This document shows, one piece after another, positions 1-8,218 of a DNA stretch of 64,000 bases (position 1 is the first letter of the stretch; every line of letters begins with the position of its first letter). The position numbers and the translations under genes are program-made. The stretch covers positions 62,001 to 126,000 of the forward strand of contig NZ_JAODNM010000056.1 of NCBI RefSeq assembly GCF_025464955.1, in the 5' to 3' direction. Source of the stretch: Amycolatopsis sp. GTDB taxonomy: Bacteria; Actinomycetota; Actinomycetes; Mycobacteriales; Pseudonocardiaceae. The notes below the pieces were generated by a model. It did no database searches, was not told the origin of the DNA, and worked only from the letters and a program-made list of their open reading frames with translations.

Positions 1-154
1 ACCGCGCGGCCTCGCGGGCGCGCTCGACGGCGGCCTGCACGTCGGCGTCGGTGTGGACCGGATAGGTACCCACGACCTCATCGGTCGCCGGACTGAGCGA
101 GTCGAAGGTGTCGCCCACACTGGCGGCGGTGTGCTTCGGCTGGACGGCGGTCAT
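1..154 (-). CDS. aldehyde dehydrogenase family protein, N-terminal fragment (cut by window edge)
   Basis: Only the first 51 codons are visible. The peptide opens MTAVQPKHTAA and continues with SLSPATDEVVGTYPVHTDAD and QAAVERAREAA, the usual N-terminal strand and helix of NAD(P)-dependent aldehyde dehydrogenases of the succinate-semialdehyde type (oxidation of an aldehyde to an acid in the cytoplasm). The ATG at 154 is preceded by GGGAGA at a good distance. The catalytic Cys and Glu lie outside the window, so the substrate cannot be judged. A 17-bp tandem duplication lies just upstream at 207-240. Confidence 0.8.
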   Translation of the reverse strand, partial: MTAVQPKHTAASVGDTFDSLSPATDEVVGTYPVHTDADVQAAVERAREAAR

Positions 155-206
155 CGGCGTCTCCCGTGGTGTCGGCTACGGACCAGGTTACGAGGTTGCT
201 GACAGT

Positions 207-240
207 CTGCCAATAGCCTCGTCCTGCCAATAGCCTCGTC
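207..240. repeat. 17-bp perfect tandem duplication in the aldehyde dehydrogenase promoter region
   Basis: The unit CTGCCAATAGCCTCGTC occurs at 207-223 and again at 224-240 with no gap. It lies between the divergent aldehyde dehydrogenase (start 154) and the MBL gene (start 322). Read on the minus strand it gives two TATTGGCAG motifs, the second followed by CTGTCAG, a rough inverted repeat. It could be a duplicated regulator site for the dehydrogenase. That role is inference. Confidence 0.75.
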
Positions 241-321
241 GACCCTGCTACCAGCATTACACAGGCGGAGGCCACCCTCGGCGTAAAATGTGCGCGAGGT
301 ACAACCACGAGGAGAACCCCG

Positions 322-957
322 ATGCGAATCGTCCACTTCGGACATTCATGTGTGCTGCTCGAAACGGACAGCGCGCGGATCCTGATCGACCCAGGCACGT
401 TCTCGACCGGCTTCGAGGGCGAACGCGAGCTGGACGCGATCCTGGTGACGCACCAGCACTTCGACCACCTCGACGTCGACAAGCTGCCCGCGCTCGTCGC
501 CGCGAACCCGAACGCCGCGCTCATCACCGACCCGGGATCGGTCGAAGCCGTCGAGAAGGTGGGCCTGACCTCGCGAGTCGCCCAACCGGGGGATGCGTTC
601 ACCTTCGGTGACACCGCTGTCAACGCCGTCGGCGGTCAGCACGCGATCATCCACGCCGACATCCCGCAGATCAGCAACGTCGGGTTCGTCTTCGACCACG
701 GCGCGTTCTACCACCCGGGCGACTCGCTGTTCGTGCCTGAGCAGAAGGTCGACGTCCTGGGCCTGCCCAGCGGTGCGCCGTGGCTCAAGCTGGGCGAGGC
801 CGTGGACTTCATGCGCGAGGTCGCTCCGCGGCTCGCCGTGCCGATCCACGAGGCCGTGCTCTCGAACCCCGCGATGGCCTACGGCCTGTTCACCGCCCTC
901 GCGCCGGAGAACACCGAGCTCAAGGTCCTCGACCGCGGCGAGCCCGTCAAGCTCTAG
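322..957 (+). CDS. MBL-fold metal-dependent hydrolase (UlaG/COG2220-like)
   Basis: This 211-residue protein has the metallo-beta-lactamase fold signature THQHFDHLD, giving H44, H46, D48 and H49 of the HxHxDH metal site. Further candidate ligands are in GGQHAIIH (about 104-111), HPGDS (about 131-135) and IHEAV (about 177). There is no signal peptide, so it is a cytoplasmic hydrolase of the small COG2220 type. The substrate is unknown; many relatives are annotated only as Zn-dependent hydrolases. The start is set by GAGGAG 9 bases before the ATG. It diverges from the aldehyde dehydrogenase. Confidence 0.88.
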   Translation: MRIVHFGHSCVLLETDSARILIDPGTFSTGFEGERELDAILVTHQHFDHLDVDKLPALVAANPNAALITDPGSVEAVEKVGLTSRVAQPGDAFTFGDTAVNAVGGQHAIIHADIPQISNVGFVFDHGAFYHPGDSLFVPEQKVDVLGLPSGAPWLKLGEAVDFMREVAPRLAVPIHEAVLSNPAMAYGLFTALAPENTELKVLDRGEPVKL

Positions 958-991
958 TCGCGGGCACGTCCCCAGCGTCGCATTTTTGGCC

Positions 992-1693
992 CTAGAGGTG
1001 GGCGGGTTGGGTGCGGATGGCGCCGTACGTGGTGCCGAAGGCGAGGTTTTCGAGGGAGACGTCGACGGCGTCGAGCAGTGCTTGCCGGAGGCCAGGTCGC
1101 AGGAGGTCAGCGGCGTCGGCGCCCAGCCGGACGAGGCCACCACGGCGGGCCGTGCGTGCGGCGGCGAGCACCAAAGTGAAACAGCGCAGGGTTTCCGTGC
1201 GCTGACGCTGGCTCGCGAACTCTTGGACGCGGGCGCGGTGGACCTCGCCGGTGCGCAGGTTCCGGATCGCGCTGAGGTCCGCACACAGCGAGAAGCCGTG
1301 CTCACGCAACGCGTCGAGCGTGCCCTGCGAGGCAAGCCAGCGCGGCGGCGCGAACCCGTCCGGACGCAGACCCGCCGAGTCCATCGCGGCCGTGGCCGCG
1401 ATCAGCCGAAGCCGTGCTTCGTGGGCGGGCAGCGACGCGAACTCGGCCTTCTTGCCGAGGCTGACCGCGCGATGGGTCGGGGTGACCTGGTGGTCGTAAC
1501 CGTGCAGCAGCACGGAATCCCCGCCCGCGGCACGGCCTCGGACCCACTCCGTCACGGCACTTTCGCCGGTACGCGAGGTGTACAGCAGTGACAGCGGGAC
1601 CTTGCGACGGTCAAGCTCGGCCGCGAGGTCGGCGCAGCGGTGAAGGTTCCGGGTGGTGATGCCTGACAGCGAAACAAGCAGCTTTGCATCCAC
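992..1693 (-). CDS. DUF2334 / polysaccharide-deacetylase-like protein
   Basis: About 233 residues. The start LLVSLSGI, the segments LLHGYDHQ (about 65-72) and GFAPPRWLAS (about 115-124), and the pattern of a loop His-Asp pair followed by a conserved P-P-x-W fit DUF2334, a branch of the NodB-like (beta/alpha)-barrel deacetylases. No substrate is established for this group. I chose the GTG at 1693 because family members begin with the LLVSLSG strand; the reading frame stays open to 1723. The gene lies downstream of purC on the same strand, 90 bp away. Confidence 0.65.
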   Translation of the reverse strand: MDAKLLVSLSGITTRNLHRCADLAAELDRRKVPLSLLYTSRTGESAVTEWVRGRAAGGDSVLLHGYDHQVTPTHRAVSLGKKAEFASLPAHEARLRLIAATAAMDSAGLRPDGFAPPRWLASQGTLDALREHGFSLCADLSAIRNLRTGEVHRARVQEFASQRQRTETLRCFTLVLAAARTARRGGLVRLGADAADLLRPGLRQALLDAVDVSLENLAFGTTYGAIRTQPAHL

Positions 1694-1783
1694 GCTGCCT
1701 ATTAGGCACCACGTGGATGACAAGCACCCGTCGCCCAGGTTACCGCTGGTCAGCGATGTGGCGACAACTACGCGCGCGCCTGG

Positions 1784-2677
1784 TCAGCCGGGCCAATCCG
1801 CGAGCGAGCGGCCGCTGATGCGCTCGTACGCCTCGACGTATTTCGCGCGCGTCGCGGCGACGACGTCTTCGGGCAGCGGAGGCGGCTGTGTGTTCGAGGC
1901 CCTGTCCCAGCCTGAAGCCGAGCTCGTGAGCCAGTCACGCACGTACTGCTTGTCGAACGAGGGCTGCACACGGCCGGCTTCGTAACCGTCGGCGGGCCAG
2001 TAGCGCGAGGAATCCGGCGTCATGACCTCGTCGCCGAGCACCAGCCGGCCGTCGTGGTCGATGCCGAACTCGAACTTGGTGTCGGCCAGCAGAATGCCCT
2101 GCTTGGCCGCGTATTCGGCGCCGCGTGTGTAGATGTCCAGCGTCGCCGCGCGGACCTGCTCGGCACGCTCGGGGCCGATCTTCGCGACGACGTCGTCGAA
2201 GCCGATGTTCTCGTCGTGGTCGCCGAGGTCCGCCTTGCTGGCCGGGGTGAAAATCGGCTCCGGGAACTTCGACGCCTCGACCAGGCCCGGCGGCAGCGCG
2301 ATGCCGCAAACCTCGCCCGTGCGCTTGTAGTCGGACATGCCCGAGCCCGTGAGGTAACCGCGTGCCACGGCCTCGACCGGCAGCATGCCGAGCCGACGGA
2401 CCAGCAACGCGCGGCCGCGGACGTCGGCGGGGATGCGCGGGTCGTCGTAGGCGACGAGGTGGTTCGGCATGACGTCGGCGAGCAGCTCGAACCAGAACAC
2501 GCTCATCGCGGTGAGCACGCGGCCCTTGTCCGGGATCGGCGTGTCGAGGATGAAGTCGTACGCGGACAACCGGTCCGATGTCACGAGCAGCAGGTGGTCC
2601 TCATCGACCGCGTAGAGCTCCCGGACTTTACCGGTGGCGATCTTCGGATAATCGGCGAGCGTGGTCACGCTCAGCAC
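1784..2677 (-). CDS. purC: phosphoribosylaminoimidazole-succinocarboxamide synthase (SAICAR synthetase)
   Basis: This 297-residue protein joins CAIR with aspartate, using ATP, in de novo purine synthesis. Recognisable segments are [12 protein letters not shown] (nucleotide-binding hairpin near residue 15), [20 protein letters not shown] (about 92-111), DTKFEFGID (about 199-207), and [15 protein letters not shown] (about 216-230). Length is normal for the long bacterial form. The GTG at 2677 is used, although a second GTG four codons later is possible. purB, purD and purA also lie in this window but not in one operon with it. It diverges from the SAM hydroxide adenosyltransferase gene 29 bp away. 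Confidence 0.97.
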   Translation of the reverse strand: MLSVTTLADYPKIATGKVRELYAVDEDHLLLVTSDRLSAYDFILDTPIPDKGRVLTAMSVFWFELLADVMPNHLVAYDDPRIPADVRGRALLVRRLGMLPVEAVARGYLTGSGMSDYKRTGEVCGIALPPGLVEASKFPEPIFTPASKADLGDHDENIGFDDVVAKIGPERAEQVRAATLDIYTRGAEYAAKQGILLADTKFEFGIDHDGRLVLGDEVMTPDSSRYWPADGYEAGRVQPSFDKQYVRDWLTSSASGWDRASNTQPPPLPEDVVAATRAKYVEAYERISGRSLADWPG

Positions 2678-2706
2678 CCTAACCCGGCGGGGCAGAATGG
2701 CTCACC

Positions 2707-3522
2707 ATGGTCTACGACTGGATCTCCTTCACCACCGACTACGGGCTGTCCGACGGCTTCACGGCCGCCTGTCGCGGGGTCATCGCGGGTATCGCACCTG
2801 ACGTCGGGGTGATGGACGTCACCCACGATGTGCCGCCGCAGCGGATCCGGCAGGCCGCGTCCGTGCTGGCGGACACGCTGCCGTTCCTGCCCAAGTGCGT
2901 CCACCTGGCCGTCGTCGACCCGGGTGTCGGCTCGCGGCGGCGCGGGGTCGTGGTGGTCGCCTTGCGCGGGCTGCTGGTCGGTCCGGACAACGGCCTGCTG
3001 CTGCCGGCCGCGGAAGCCCTCGGCGGAGTACAAGCGGCATACGAACTCACCGAACCCGCATACCAGCTGCCCCACGTGTCGGCGACCTTCCACGGCCGCG
3101 ACATCTTCGCCCCGGCCGCCGCGCACCTGGCGCTCGGGGTGGCGCCGGAGGCGTTCGGCAAGCCGGTGTCCGACCTTGTCGAGCTGCCGACGCCGCTGCA
3201 CGTCATCTCCACGCGGCCGAAGGGGCTCATCGTCGGTGTGCTCGCCACCGACCACTACGGCAACATCCAGCTCGCGGCCACCATGGACGATCTGCGCGAG
3301 GCCGGGCTCGGCAAGCTCGTCGAGATCCATGGTTACGACCCCGAACCGACGGTGACGGCGATCGTCGGCCGGACGTTCTCCGATGTCGGCCCCGGCAGGC
3401 CCATCCTCTACGAGGACTCGTCCGGGCACCTTGCGATCGCGGTGAACTACGGCTCGGCGGTGGAGATGTTCGGCGCCGAGACTGACGAGTTCACCATCAC
3501 GGCGTCCTCGAAGCGCTGGTAG
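2707..3522 (+). CDS. SAM hydroxide adenosyltransferase (DUF62; chlorinase/fluorinase superfamily)
   Basis: This 271-residue protein belongs to the family that contains the fluorinase and chlorinase. Ordinary members use water or hydroxide to split S-adenosylmethionine into adenosine and methionine. The opening FTTDYGLSDGF carries the SAM-binding Asp (D11). DPGVGSRRRG supplies D71 and R78, and FHGRDIFAP supplies H129, matching the Asp-Arg-His triad described for archaeal DUF62 enzymes; true halogenases lack this triad. GVLATDHYGNIQ (about 179-190) is the second conserved block. The triad predicts a hydrolase, not a halogenase. It is divergent from purC; a role in SAM or adenosine balance is inference. 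Confidence 0.88.
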   Translation: MVYDWISFTTDYGLSDGFTAACRGVIAGIAPDVGVMDVTHDVPPQRIRQAASVLADTLPFLPKCVHLAVVDPGVGSRRRGVVVVALRGLLVGPDNGLLLPAAEALGGVQAAYELTEPAYQLPHVSATFHGRDIFAPAAAHLALGVAPEAFGKPVSDLVELPTPLHVISTRPKGLIVGVLATDHYGNIQLAATMDDLREAGLGKLVEIHGYDPEPTVTAIVGRTFSDVGPGRPILYEDSSGHLAIAVNYGSAVEMFGAETDEFTITASSKRW

Positions 3523-3526
3523 TCCG

Positions 3527-4756
3527 TCAGGTCGACGCCAGCGCTTGCGTCGGCGTCAGGCGGGCGGCCCGGATCGACGGGTGCAGACCGGCGAGGACGC
3601 CGACCACGAGTGCCCCGACGAACCCGCCCGCGACGGCGAGCGGCGGGATGACCGGCGGCCAGCCCTGGTAGACGGCGTAGCCGAGCGTCGCGAGCACCCC
3701 GATCACAGTCCCGGCCAAGCCGCCGAGCCCGGACAGGGCAACGGCTTCGGTGAGGAACTGCCCTCGAATCTGGCCCCGGGTGGCGCCGAGTGCGCGTCGC
3801 AGGCCGATCTCGCGCCGGCGTTCGAGGACGGAAATGAACATCGTGTTCGCCACCCCGACCCCGCCGACGAGCAAGGCCACCCCGGCCAATCCTAGGAACA
3901 GTGCCGAGAAATTGCTTTGACTGGCCCGTTTCGCCGCGAGCGCGTCCGACGGACGGCTGACCTGGACCAAGCCGGGCAGCTGCGGATACAGCGTCGCCGG
4001 AAGGACAGCGCGGACGTCCTCAATAGACTCTTCGCGAGCTTTGACATAGACGACGGTCGGATGACCGTCGAAGGCGAGGAACTGCTTGGCCGCGTCCCAG
4101 CCGACCAGCACCGCGCGCTCGACGTCCGGCGCGAGCGGCATCGGGTCGAGGATGCCGATGACGCTGAACCACTTCGTTCCGATGTAGACCAACGGCGGTT
4201 GTCGGCCGGGCACAAGGGTATTGATCCCGAGGCGGGTCGCGGCGACGTAGCCGAGGACGACCGTCGGGAACTTGTCCGTGGACGCGTCGAGGAACTTTCC
4301 CGTGTGGACCTTGCCGTTGATCGAGTCCAGCAAGCTGTCGCTGCTGGCGAGCACAGTCAGACCGGAACCGTCGTTGGGGTCGGTGTGGTCGGAACGCCGG
4401 ACGAGCGTGTGCGTGTTGGCCACGACCGCGGCGCTGGTCACCGGGCCGATCCGCTGGACGCTGCCGAGCGAACTCTCCGGCAGCAGTACCGGCGGGTTCT
4501 GGTCCGGCGTCGGCTGCGCCTGGAGCATGTTCGTACCCAGCGCGGAAAGCTGGTTCAGCAGCGACGCCTGGCTCGACGCCGGGATGCCGGTCACGATGAC
4601 CAGCGTCGCGATGCCGATCGAGATTCCCAGTGCCGACAACGCCGCGCGGAACTTGCGAGTGCTGATTCCCAGCAACCCCAACCGGAGCACGTCGGACAAC
4701 GCGAGCCGGACGGGCTTGGTGCTGCGGACGGGCGGTTTGGACATCATCGCGGTCAT
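3527..4756 (-). CDS. ABC transporter permease, MacB/FtsX type
   Basis: 409 residues. One membrane helix near residues 25-45 (STRKFRAALSALGISIGIATL) is followed by a periplasmic MacB-core domain of about 200 residues. Three C-terminal helices make up the FtsX domain, with the conserved motif ERRREIGLRRALGATR. This is the permease half of an ABC system that couples ATP use to lipoprotein, peptide or mechanical transmission. No matching ATPase lies next to it, because the adjacent ATP-binding gene at 4907 belongs to an amino-acid importer. The frame is open back to 4885 but family members begin near the MTAMMSKPP segment, so I start at 4756. Confidence 0.85.
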   Translation of the reverse strand: MTAMMSKPPVRSTKPVRLALSDVLRLGLLGISTRKFRAALSALGISIGIATLVIVTGIPASSQASLLNQLSALGTNMLQAQPTPDQNPPVLLPESSLGSVQRIGPVTSAAVVANTHTLVRRSDHTDPNDGSGLTVLASSDSLLDSINGKVHTGKFLDASTDKFPTVVLGYVAATRLGINTLVPGRQPPLVYIGTKWFSVIGILDPMPLAPDVERAVLVGWDAAKQFLAFDGHPTVVYVKAREESIEDVRAVLPATLYPQLPGLVQVSRPSDALAAKRASQSNFSALFLGLAGVALLVGGVGVANTMFISVLERRREIGLRRALGATRGQIRGQFLTEAVALSGLGGLAGTVIGVLATLGYAVYQGWPPVIPPLAVAGGFVGALVVGVLAGLHPSIRAARLTPTQALAST

Positions 4757-4830
4757 GAGACGGTGAGCTTGACCCAACAATGTCAGGGGCTTGTCAGGAG
4801 GCGGTAATCCTCCGATGTTGCGTGACGTGC

Positions 4831-4910
4831 GAGGACCTCTCGGAGCCACACCTGTGGCGTTCAACGCAACTGCGAGGGTCGCCATCAGGGTGGCCCCGAG
4901 GGGTCTCTAC
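4831..4910. terminator. long palindrome at the 3' end of the amino-acid ABC operon (family shared with 24342-24399)
   Basis: Imperfect inverted repeat with arms GGACCTCTCGGAGCCACACC and GGTGGCCCCGAGGGGTC around a loop that contains GTTCAACGCAAC. It overlaps the stop codon of the ATP-binding gene (4907). The same arm sequences and the loop GTTGCGTTGAACGCCACAGG occur at 24342-24399 on the other strand; this copy has about 16 extra bases in the loop. It is probably a transcription terminator or a dispersed palindromic repeat. Confidence 0.65.
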
Positions 4911-5653
4911 AGGACCTGCGAGAGGAAGTGCTGCAGGCGGGGGCTCTGCGGGGAGTCGAAGAGGGCGTCCGGCGAGCCGGATTCGACGATCTTCCCCCGG
5001 TCCATGAACGCGACCTCGTCGGCCACGCCACGGGCGAAGCCCATCTCGTGCGTCACCACGATCAGCGTGAGCCCGCGCTTGGCAAGCCCCGCCATCAGGT
5101 CGAGCACGCCCTTGACCAGCTCCGGGTCCAACGCACTCGTCGCCTCGTCGAACAGCATGACCTCGGGGTCCATCGCCAGCGCGCGGGCGATGGCGACGCG
5201 CTGCTGCTGCCCGCCGGACAACGCGGACGGCCGGTACGGCGCCTTGTCCGCGAGGCCGACGTCGGCCAGCCGGGCCTGGGCGACCTCGACCGCCTGCTCC
5301 TTGCTGATCCCCTTCACACTGCGCAGCGGCAGGGTGATGTTGTCCAGCACGGACCGGTGCCCGAACAGGTTGAAGTGCTGGAACACCATCCCGACGCGCT
5401 GCCGCAGCTTGTCCGGGTCGGCCTTGATGAAGCTCTCGCCGTCGAGCAGCAGGTCACCGGAATCGGGCTCCTGCAAGCGGTTCACGCACCGCAACAGTGT
5501 CGACTTGCCGGAGCCCGACGGCCCGATCACACAGGTCGTCCGTCCTTTCTCGACCTTCAGGTCCACGCCGCGCAGCACCTCGAGGGTGCCGAACGAGACG
5601 TGGATGTCGCGCAGTTCGACGCTGGAGGACCGCACCGCGTTCACCGTGGTCAT
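4907..5653 (-). CDS. polar amino-acid ABC importer, ATP-binding protein (GlnQ-like)
   Basis: 248-residue ATPase. Walker A is GPSGSGKST (about 44-52), the Q-loop follows in VGMVFQHFN, the ABC signature is LSGGQQQRVAIARAL (about 143-157), Walker B is VMLFDEATSALDPE, and the switch His is in VVTHEM. The sequence GTLEVLRGVDLKVEKG is typical of the glutamine/histidine/arginine importer subgroup. It overlaps the permease gene by 4 bp and is third in the transcribed series SBP - SBP - permease - ATPase. Confidence 0.95.
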   Translation of the reverse strand: MTTVNAVRSSSVELRDIHVSFGTLEVLRGVDLKVEKGRTTCVIGPSGSGKSTLLRCVNRLQEPDSGDLLLDGESFIKADPDKLRQRVGMVFQHFNLFGHRSVLDNITLPLRSVKGISKEQAVEVAQARLADVGLADKAPYRPSALSGGQQQRVAIARALAMDPEVMLFDEATSALDPELVKGVLDLMAGLAKRGLTLIVVTHEMGFARGVADEVAFMDRGKIVESGSPDALFDSPQSPRLQHFLSQVL

Positions 5654-6411
5654 ACCGAACCTCCGTAGGGCGACATACTGGCGACATCGAGCGTCGCGTC
5701 CGGTTCAGGCTCGACCTTCCGCCCGGTCCGCAGCCGCTTGTCGATGTAGTTCACCAAGTGGGTCAGCGGGATGGTGATGATCAGGTAGAACACCCCAGCC
5801 GCGACCAGCGCCGACTGGTTGCCGGTGGTCGACGCCGCGTCCTGCCCGATCCGGAACAGCTCACGCTGATCCACCAGCAGGCCGAGGAAGAACACCAGGC
5901 TGGAGTCCTTGACCAGCGCGATCACCTGGTTCACGAGTGCCGGCAGCACACGCCGCACACCCTGCGGGATGACCACCAGCAGCATCGACCTGCTGTAGCT
6001 CATCCCCAGCGCACGAGCCGCTTCCAACTGCCCCTTTTCGATGCTCTGGATACCCGAGCGGAAAATCTCACCGATATAGGCGGCCGCGATCAGGCTCAGC
6101 GCGAGAATGGCCAGCGGATACGGGTTCGTGCCCACGATGGGCCGCGCGATCAGGCCGAGGCCCAGCCCGATCACCAGGATCGTCAGCACCGCGGGGAGTC
6201 CGCGGAAGATGTCCGTGTAGATCCGGGCGGGCCAGCGCAGAATGCGTTTCGTCGACAGGCCCATCACGGCCAGCACCATGCCGAGCACCGTCCCGATCAG
6301 CGCCGAGGAGACGGCCAGGATCAGCGTATTGACCAGACCGGTCTTGAGCAGATCCGGCAGCGCGGCCGTGATGTAGTCCCAATTCAGGAACGTGTTGATG
6401 AAATCGTTCAT
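5650..6411 (-). CDS. polar amino-acid ABC importer, permease (HisM/GlnP-like)
   Basis: 253 residues with about five predicted membrane helices. The EAA-type loop is EAARALGMSYSRSMLLVVIP (about 138-157), which docks on the ATPase. The opening MNDFINTFLNWDYI and the segment IYTDIFRGLPAVLTIL are typical of the His/Glu/Gln/Arg permease family. It starts 8 bp after the stop of the first substrate-binding lipoprotein and overlaps the ATPase start, so the set is translationally coupled. A homodimer would be expected because only one permease is present. Confidence 0.95.
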   Translation of the reverse strand: MNDFINTFLNWDYITAALPDLLKTGLVNTLILAVSSALIGTVLGMVLAVMGLSTKRILRWPARIYTDIFRGLPAVLTILVIGLGLGLIARPIVGTNPYPLAILALSLIAAAYIGEIFRSGIQSIEKGQLEAARALGMSYSRSMLLVVIPQGVRRVLPALVNQVIALVKDSSLVFFLGLLVDQRELFRIGQDAASTTGNQSALVAAGVFYLIITIPLTHLVNYIDKRLRTGRKVEPEPDATLDVASMSPYGGSV

Positions 6412-6418
6412 GCCCGCA

Positions 6419-7198
6419 TCACTTCTTCGGGGGCAGGAATTCCGCGGGCTGGGGCGCGTTCGGGATGAACTGGTGGTGCAGCCGCTCCCAGGTCCCGTCC
6501 GCGATGTCCTTCTTGATCCCGTCGTTGATCTTGCCGATCAACGACGTGTTGCCCTTCTTGAAGGCGAATCCGTGCGGGGTGTCGGTCGCGAACGCCTCCG
6601 CGATCTTCAGGTGCGCGTCCGGGTTCGCCTTGACGTAGGCCTCGGCGGTGTCCTGGTCGAACACCGTCGCGTCGATCGCGTCGGTCTTCAAGGCACCGAG
6701 TGACGCCGAGTCGTTCGGGAACCGCACAAGCTGCGCCGTCGGCTCGTTGGCCGCCACCCAGGTCTCCGAAGCCGTGCCCTGGACGACGCCGACCCGCTTG
6801 CCCGCCAACCCACTCTTGCCGGTGATCGGCGAGGTCTGCTTCACCTGGATGGCGAGCGACTGGTAGTTGTAGGGAGCCGAGAAGTCGACGGTCTTCTTAC
6901 GCTCGGCAGTCGCGGCGATCGCGCAGCTGGCGATGTCCGACTGCCCACCGGCGACCCGGCCCAGCAGTGCCGAGAAGTCCGTCGCGACGAATTCGAGCTT
7001 CAGGCCTTCCTTGTTCGCGATGTCCTTGAGAAGTTCGTTGTCGAACCCGGTGTAGACACCGTCCTTCACGAATGCGTTCGGCGGCGAGTCGCTGAGGGTC
7101 ACGACCCGAATGGTCGAACCACTGTCCCCGCTGCCCCCACAGGCGGTGACCGCGAACATCAGCGCGACGGCAGCCGTCGCGAGCAGAGTCTTGTTCAT
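6419..7198 (-). CDS. amino-acid ABC transporter substrate-binding lipoprotein 1
   Basis: 259-residue SBP_bac_3 protein. It has a signal peptide of about 19 residues and the lipobox VTAC, with C20 as the lipidated Cys. The ligand-binding core begins RVVTLSDSPPNAFVKDGVYT; later motifs are GRVAGGQSDIASCAI and GKRVGVVQGTA. The ATG at 7198 is preceded by AGGGAG, which fixes the start; the open frame further upstream is spurious. The next gene is a close paralogue. The two receptors would deliver different ligands to, or compete for, the same permease. Ligand identity cannot be read from sequence alone. Confidence 0.92.
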   Translation of the reverse strand: MNKTLLATAAVALMFAVTACGGSGDSGSTIRVVTLSDSPPNAFVKDGVYTGFDNELLKDIANKEGLKLEFVATDFSALLGRVAGGQSDIASCAIAATAERKKTVDFSAPYNYQSLAIQVKQTSPITGKSGLAGKRVGVVQGTASETWVAANEPTAQLVRFPNDSASLGALKTDAIDATVFDQDTAEAYVKANPDAHLKIAEAFATDTPHGFAFKKGNTSLIGKINDGIKKDIADGTWERLHHQFIPNAPQPAEFLPPKK

Positions 7199-7283
7199 CG
7201 AACTCCCTTGAATTCGGCCTGTGGAAACGGGACCTGAACGAACACGGAACGTTTCCCGCTGCGCCACACTAGCGTCTTGATCG

Positions 7284-8108
7284 TCAAGCGGCCGGGTTTT
7301 GGACGGGTAGGCCGGGGCCGCCCGGCGCAAGTTCCTTCGTCAGTGGCGCGGTCTTGAAGAATTGGGCGTGCAACCGCGCGACGGTCCCGTCGGCGACCGC
7401 CTTCGCGATCCCGTCGTTGAGCTTGGCCACCAGGTCCTTGTTGCCCTTGTGCACGGCGTAGGCGGACGGCGTCGCCTTGTCTTCGACGGTGTAGCCGACG
7501 CCGAAACCGGCGCCCGGGTTCTGGTCGATGTACTTCTGCCCAATGTCGCTCGGGACCACCCAGCCGTCGATGTTGCCGTTCTTCAGCTGCGCGAAGCCGG
7601 TGTTGTAGTCGGGGAAACGAACGACCTGGGAACCGGGGACCTTGGTGGCGAAATCGTCCTGGACGGTCGCCTGGACGACGCCGAGACGCTTGCCGTTGAA
7701 CGCCGCGAGGTCTGTCTTGGCGCCAGTCTTGGTGACGATGGCGGTAAAGCTCGTGTCGTAGCCGTTCGAGAAGGCGACGGTCTTCTTCCGGGCTTCGGTG
7801 GTGGAGATCGACGAGCTGCCGACGTCGAACTGGCCGTTGGCGACCTTGCCGAGCAGGCCGGCGAAGTCCGTGCCGACGAACTGGACCTCGAAGCCTTCCT
7901 TCTTGGCGATGTCGCGCAGGAGCTCATTGTCGTAGCCGGTGAAGTTGCCGTTTTCGATATAGATCGACGGCGGCGCGTCGCTCAGGGTACCGACGCGCAG
8001 GGTGCCTGAGGAGGACTCGGAAGCCCCGGAGGAGCCGCAGCCGGCGAGCGTGAGGGTGGCCGCGCCCGCGGCGAGAACGGCGATGATTTTGGACAGCGTG
8101 GATCTCAT
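7284..8108 (-). CDS. amino-acid ABC transporter substrate-binding lipoprotein 2 (tandem paralogue)
   Basis: 274 residues, same family. Lipobox LAGC has the lipidated Cys at 24. The core LRVGTLSDAPPSIYIENGNF aligns residue for residue with the downstream copy (RVVTLSDSPPNAFVKDGVY), as do FVGTDFAGLLGKVANGQ and GKRLGVVQATV, so this is a tandem duplication. One local difference is that copy 2 has SSSISTTEARKKT where copy 1 has SCAIAATAERKKT; others in the ligand cleft probably alter specificity. It is the first gene of the importer operon; the repeat-rich spacer 8109-8536 lies upstream. Confidence 0.92.
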   Translation of the reverse strand: MRSTLSKIIAVLAAGAATLTLAGCGSSGASESSSGTLRVGTLSDAPPSIYIENGNFTGYDNELLRDIAKKEGFEVQFVGTDFAGLLGKVANGQFDVGSSSISTTEARKKTVAFSNGYDTSFTAIVTKTGAKTDLAAFNGKRLGVVQATVQDDFATKVPGSQVVRFPDYNTGFAQLKNGNIDGWVVPSDIGQKYIDQNPGAGFGVGYTVEDKATPSAYAVHKGNKDLVAKLNDGIAKAVADGTVARLHAQFFKTAPLTKELAPGGPGLPVQNPAA

Positions 8109-8218
8109 CAGACTTCCCAGGGTTGGTTCCGGATCGATGTCCGACCTTATGGATCAACCCCGGCCAAGTAATCTCATCCCAAAGGATGAAACCTCCCCCG
8201 TGCCCTTGGTCACCCCAG

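Noticed and set aside
2707..3522. Possible fluorinase or chlorinase
   Set aside because: The Asp-Arg-His triad of the hydroxide-using enzymes is present and no halometabolite genes are nearby.
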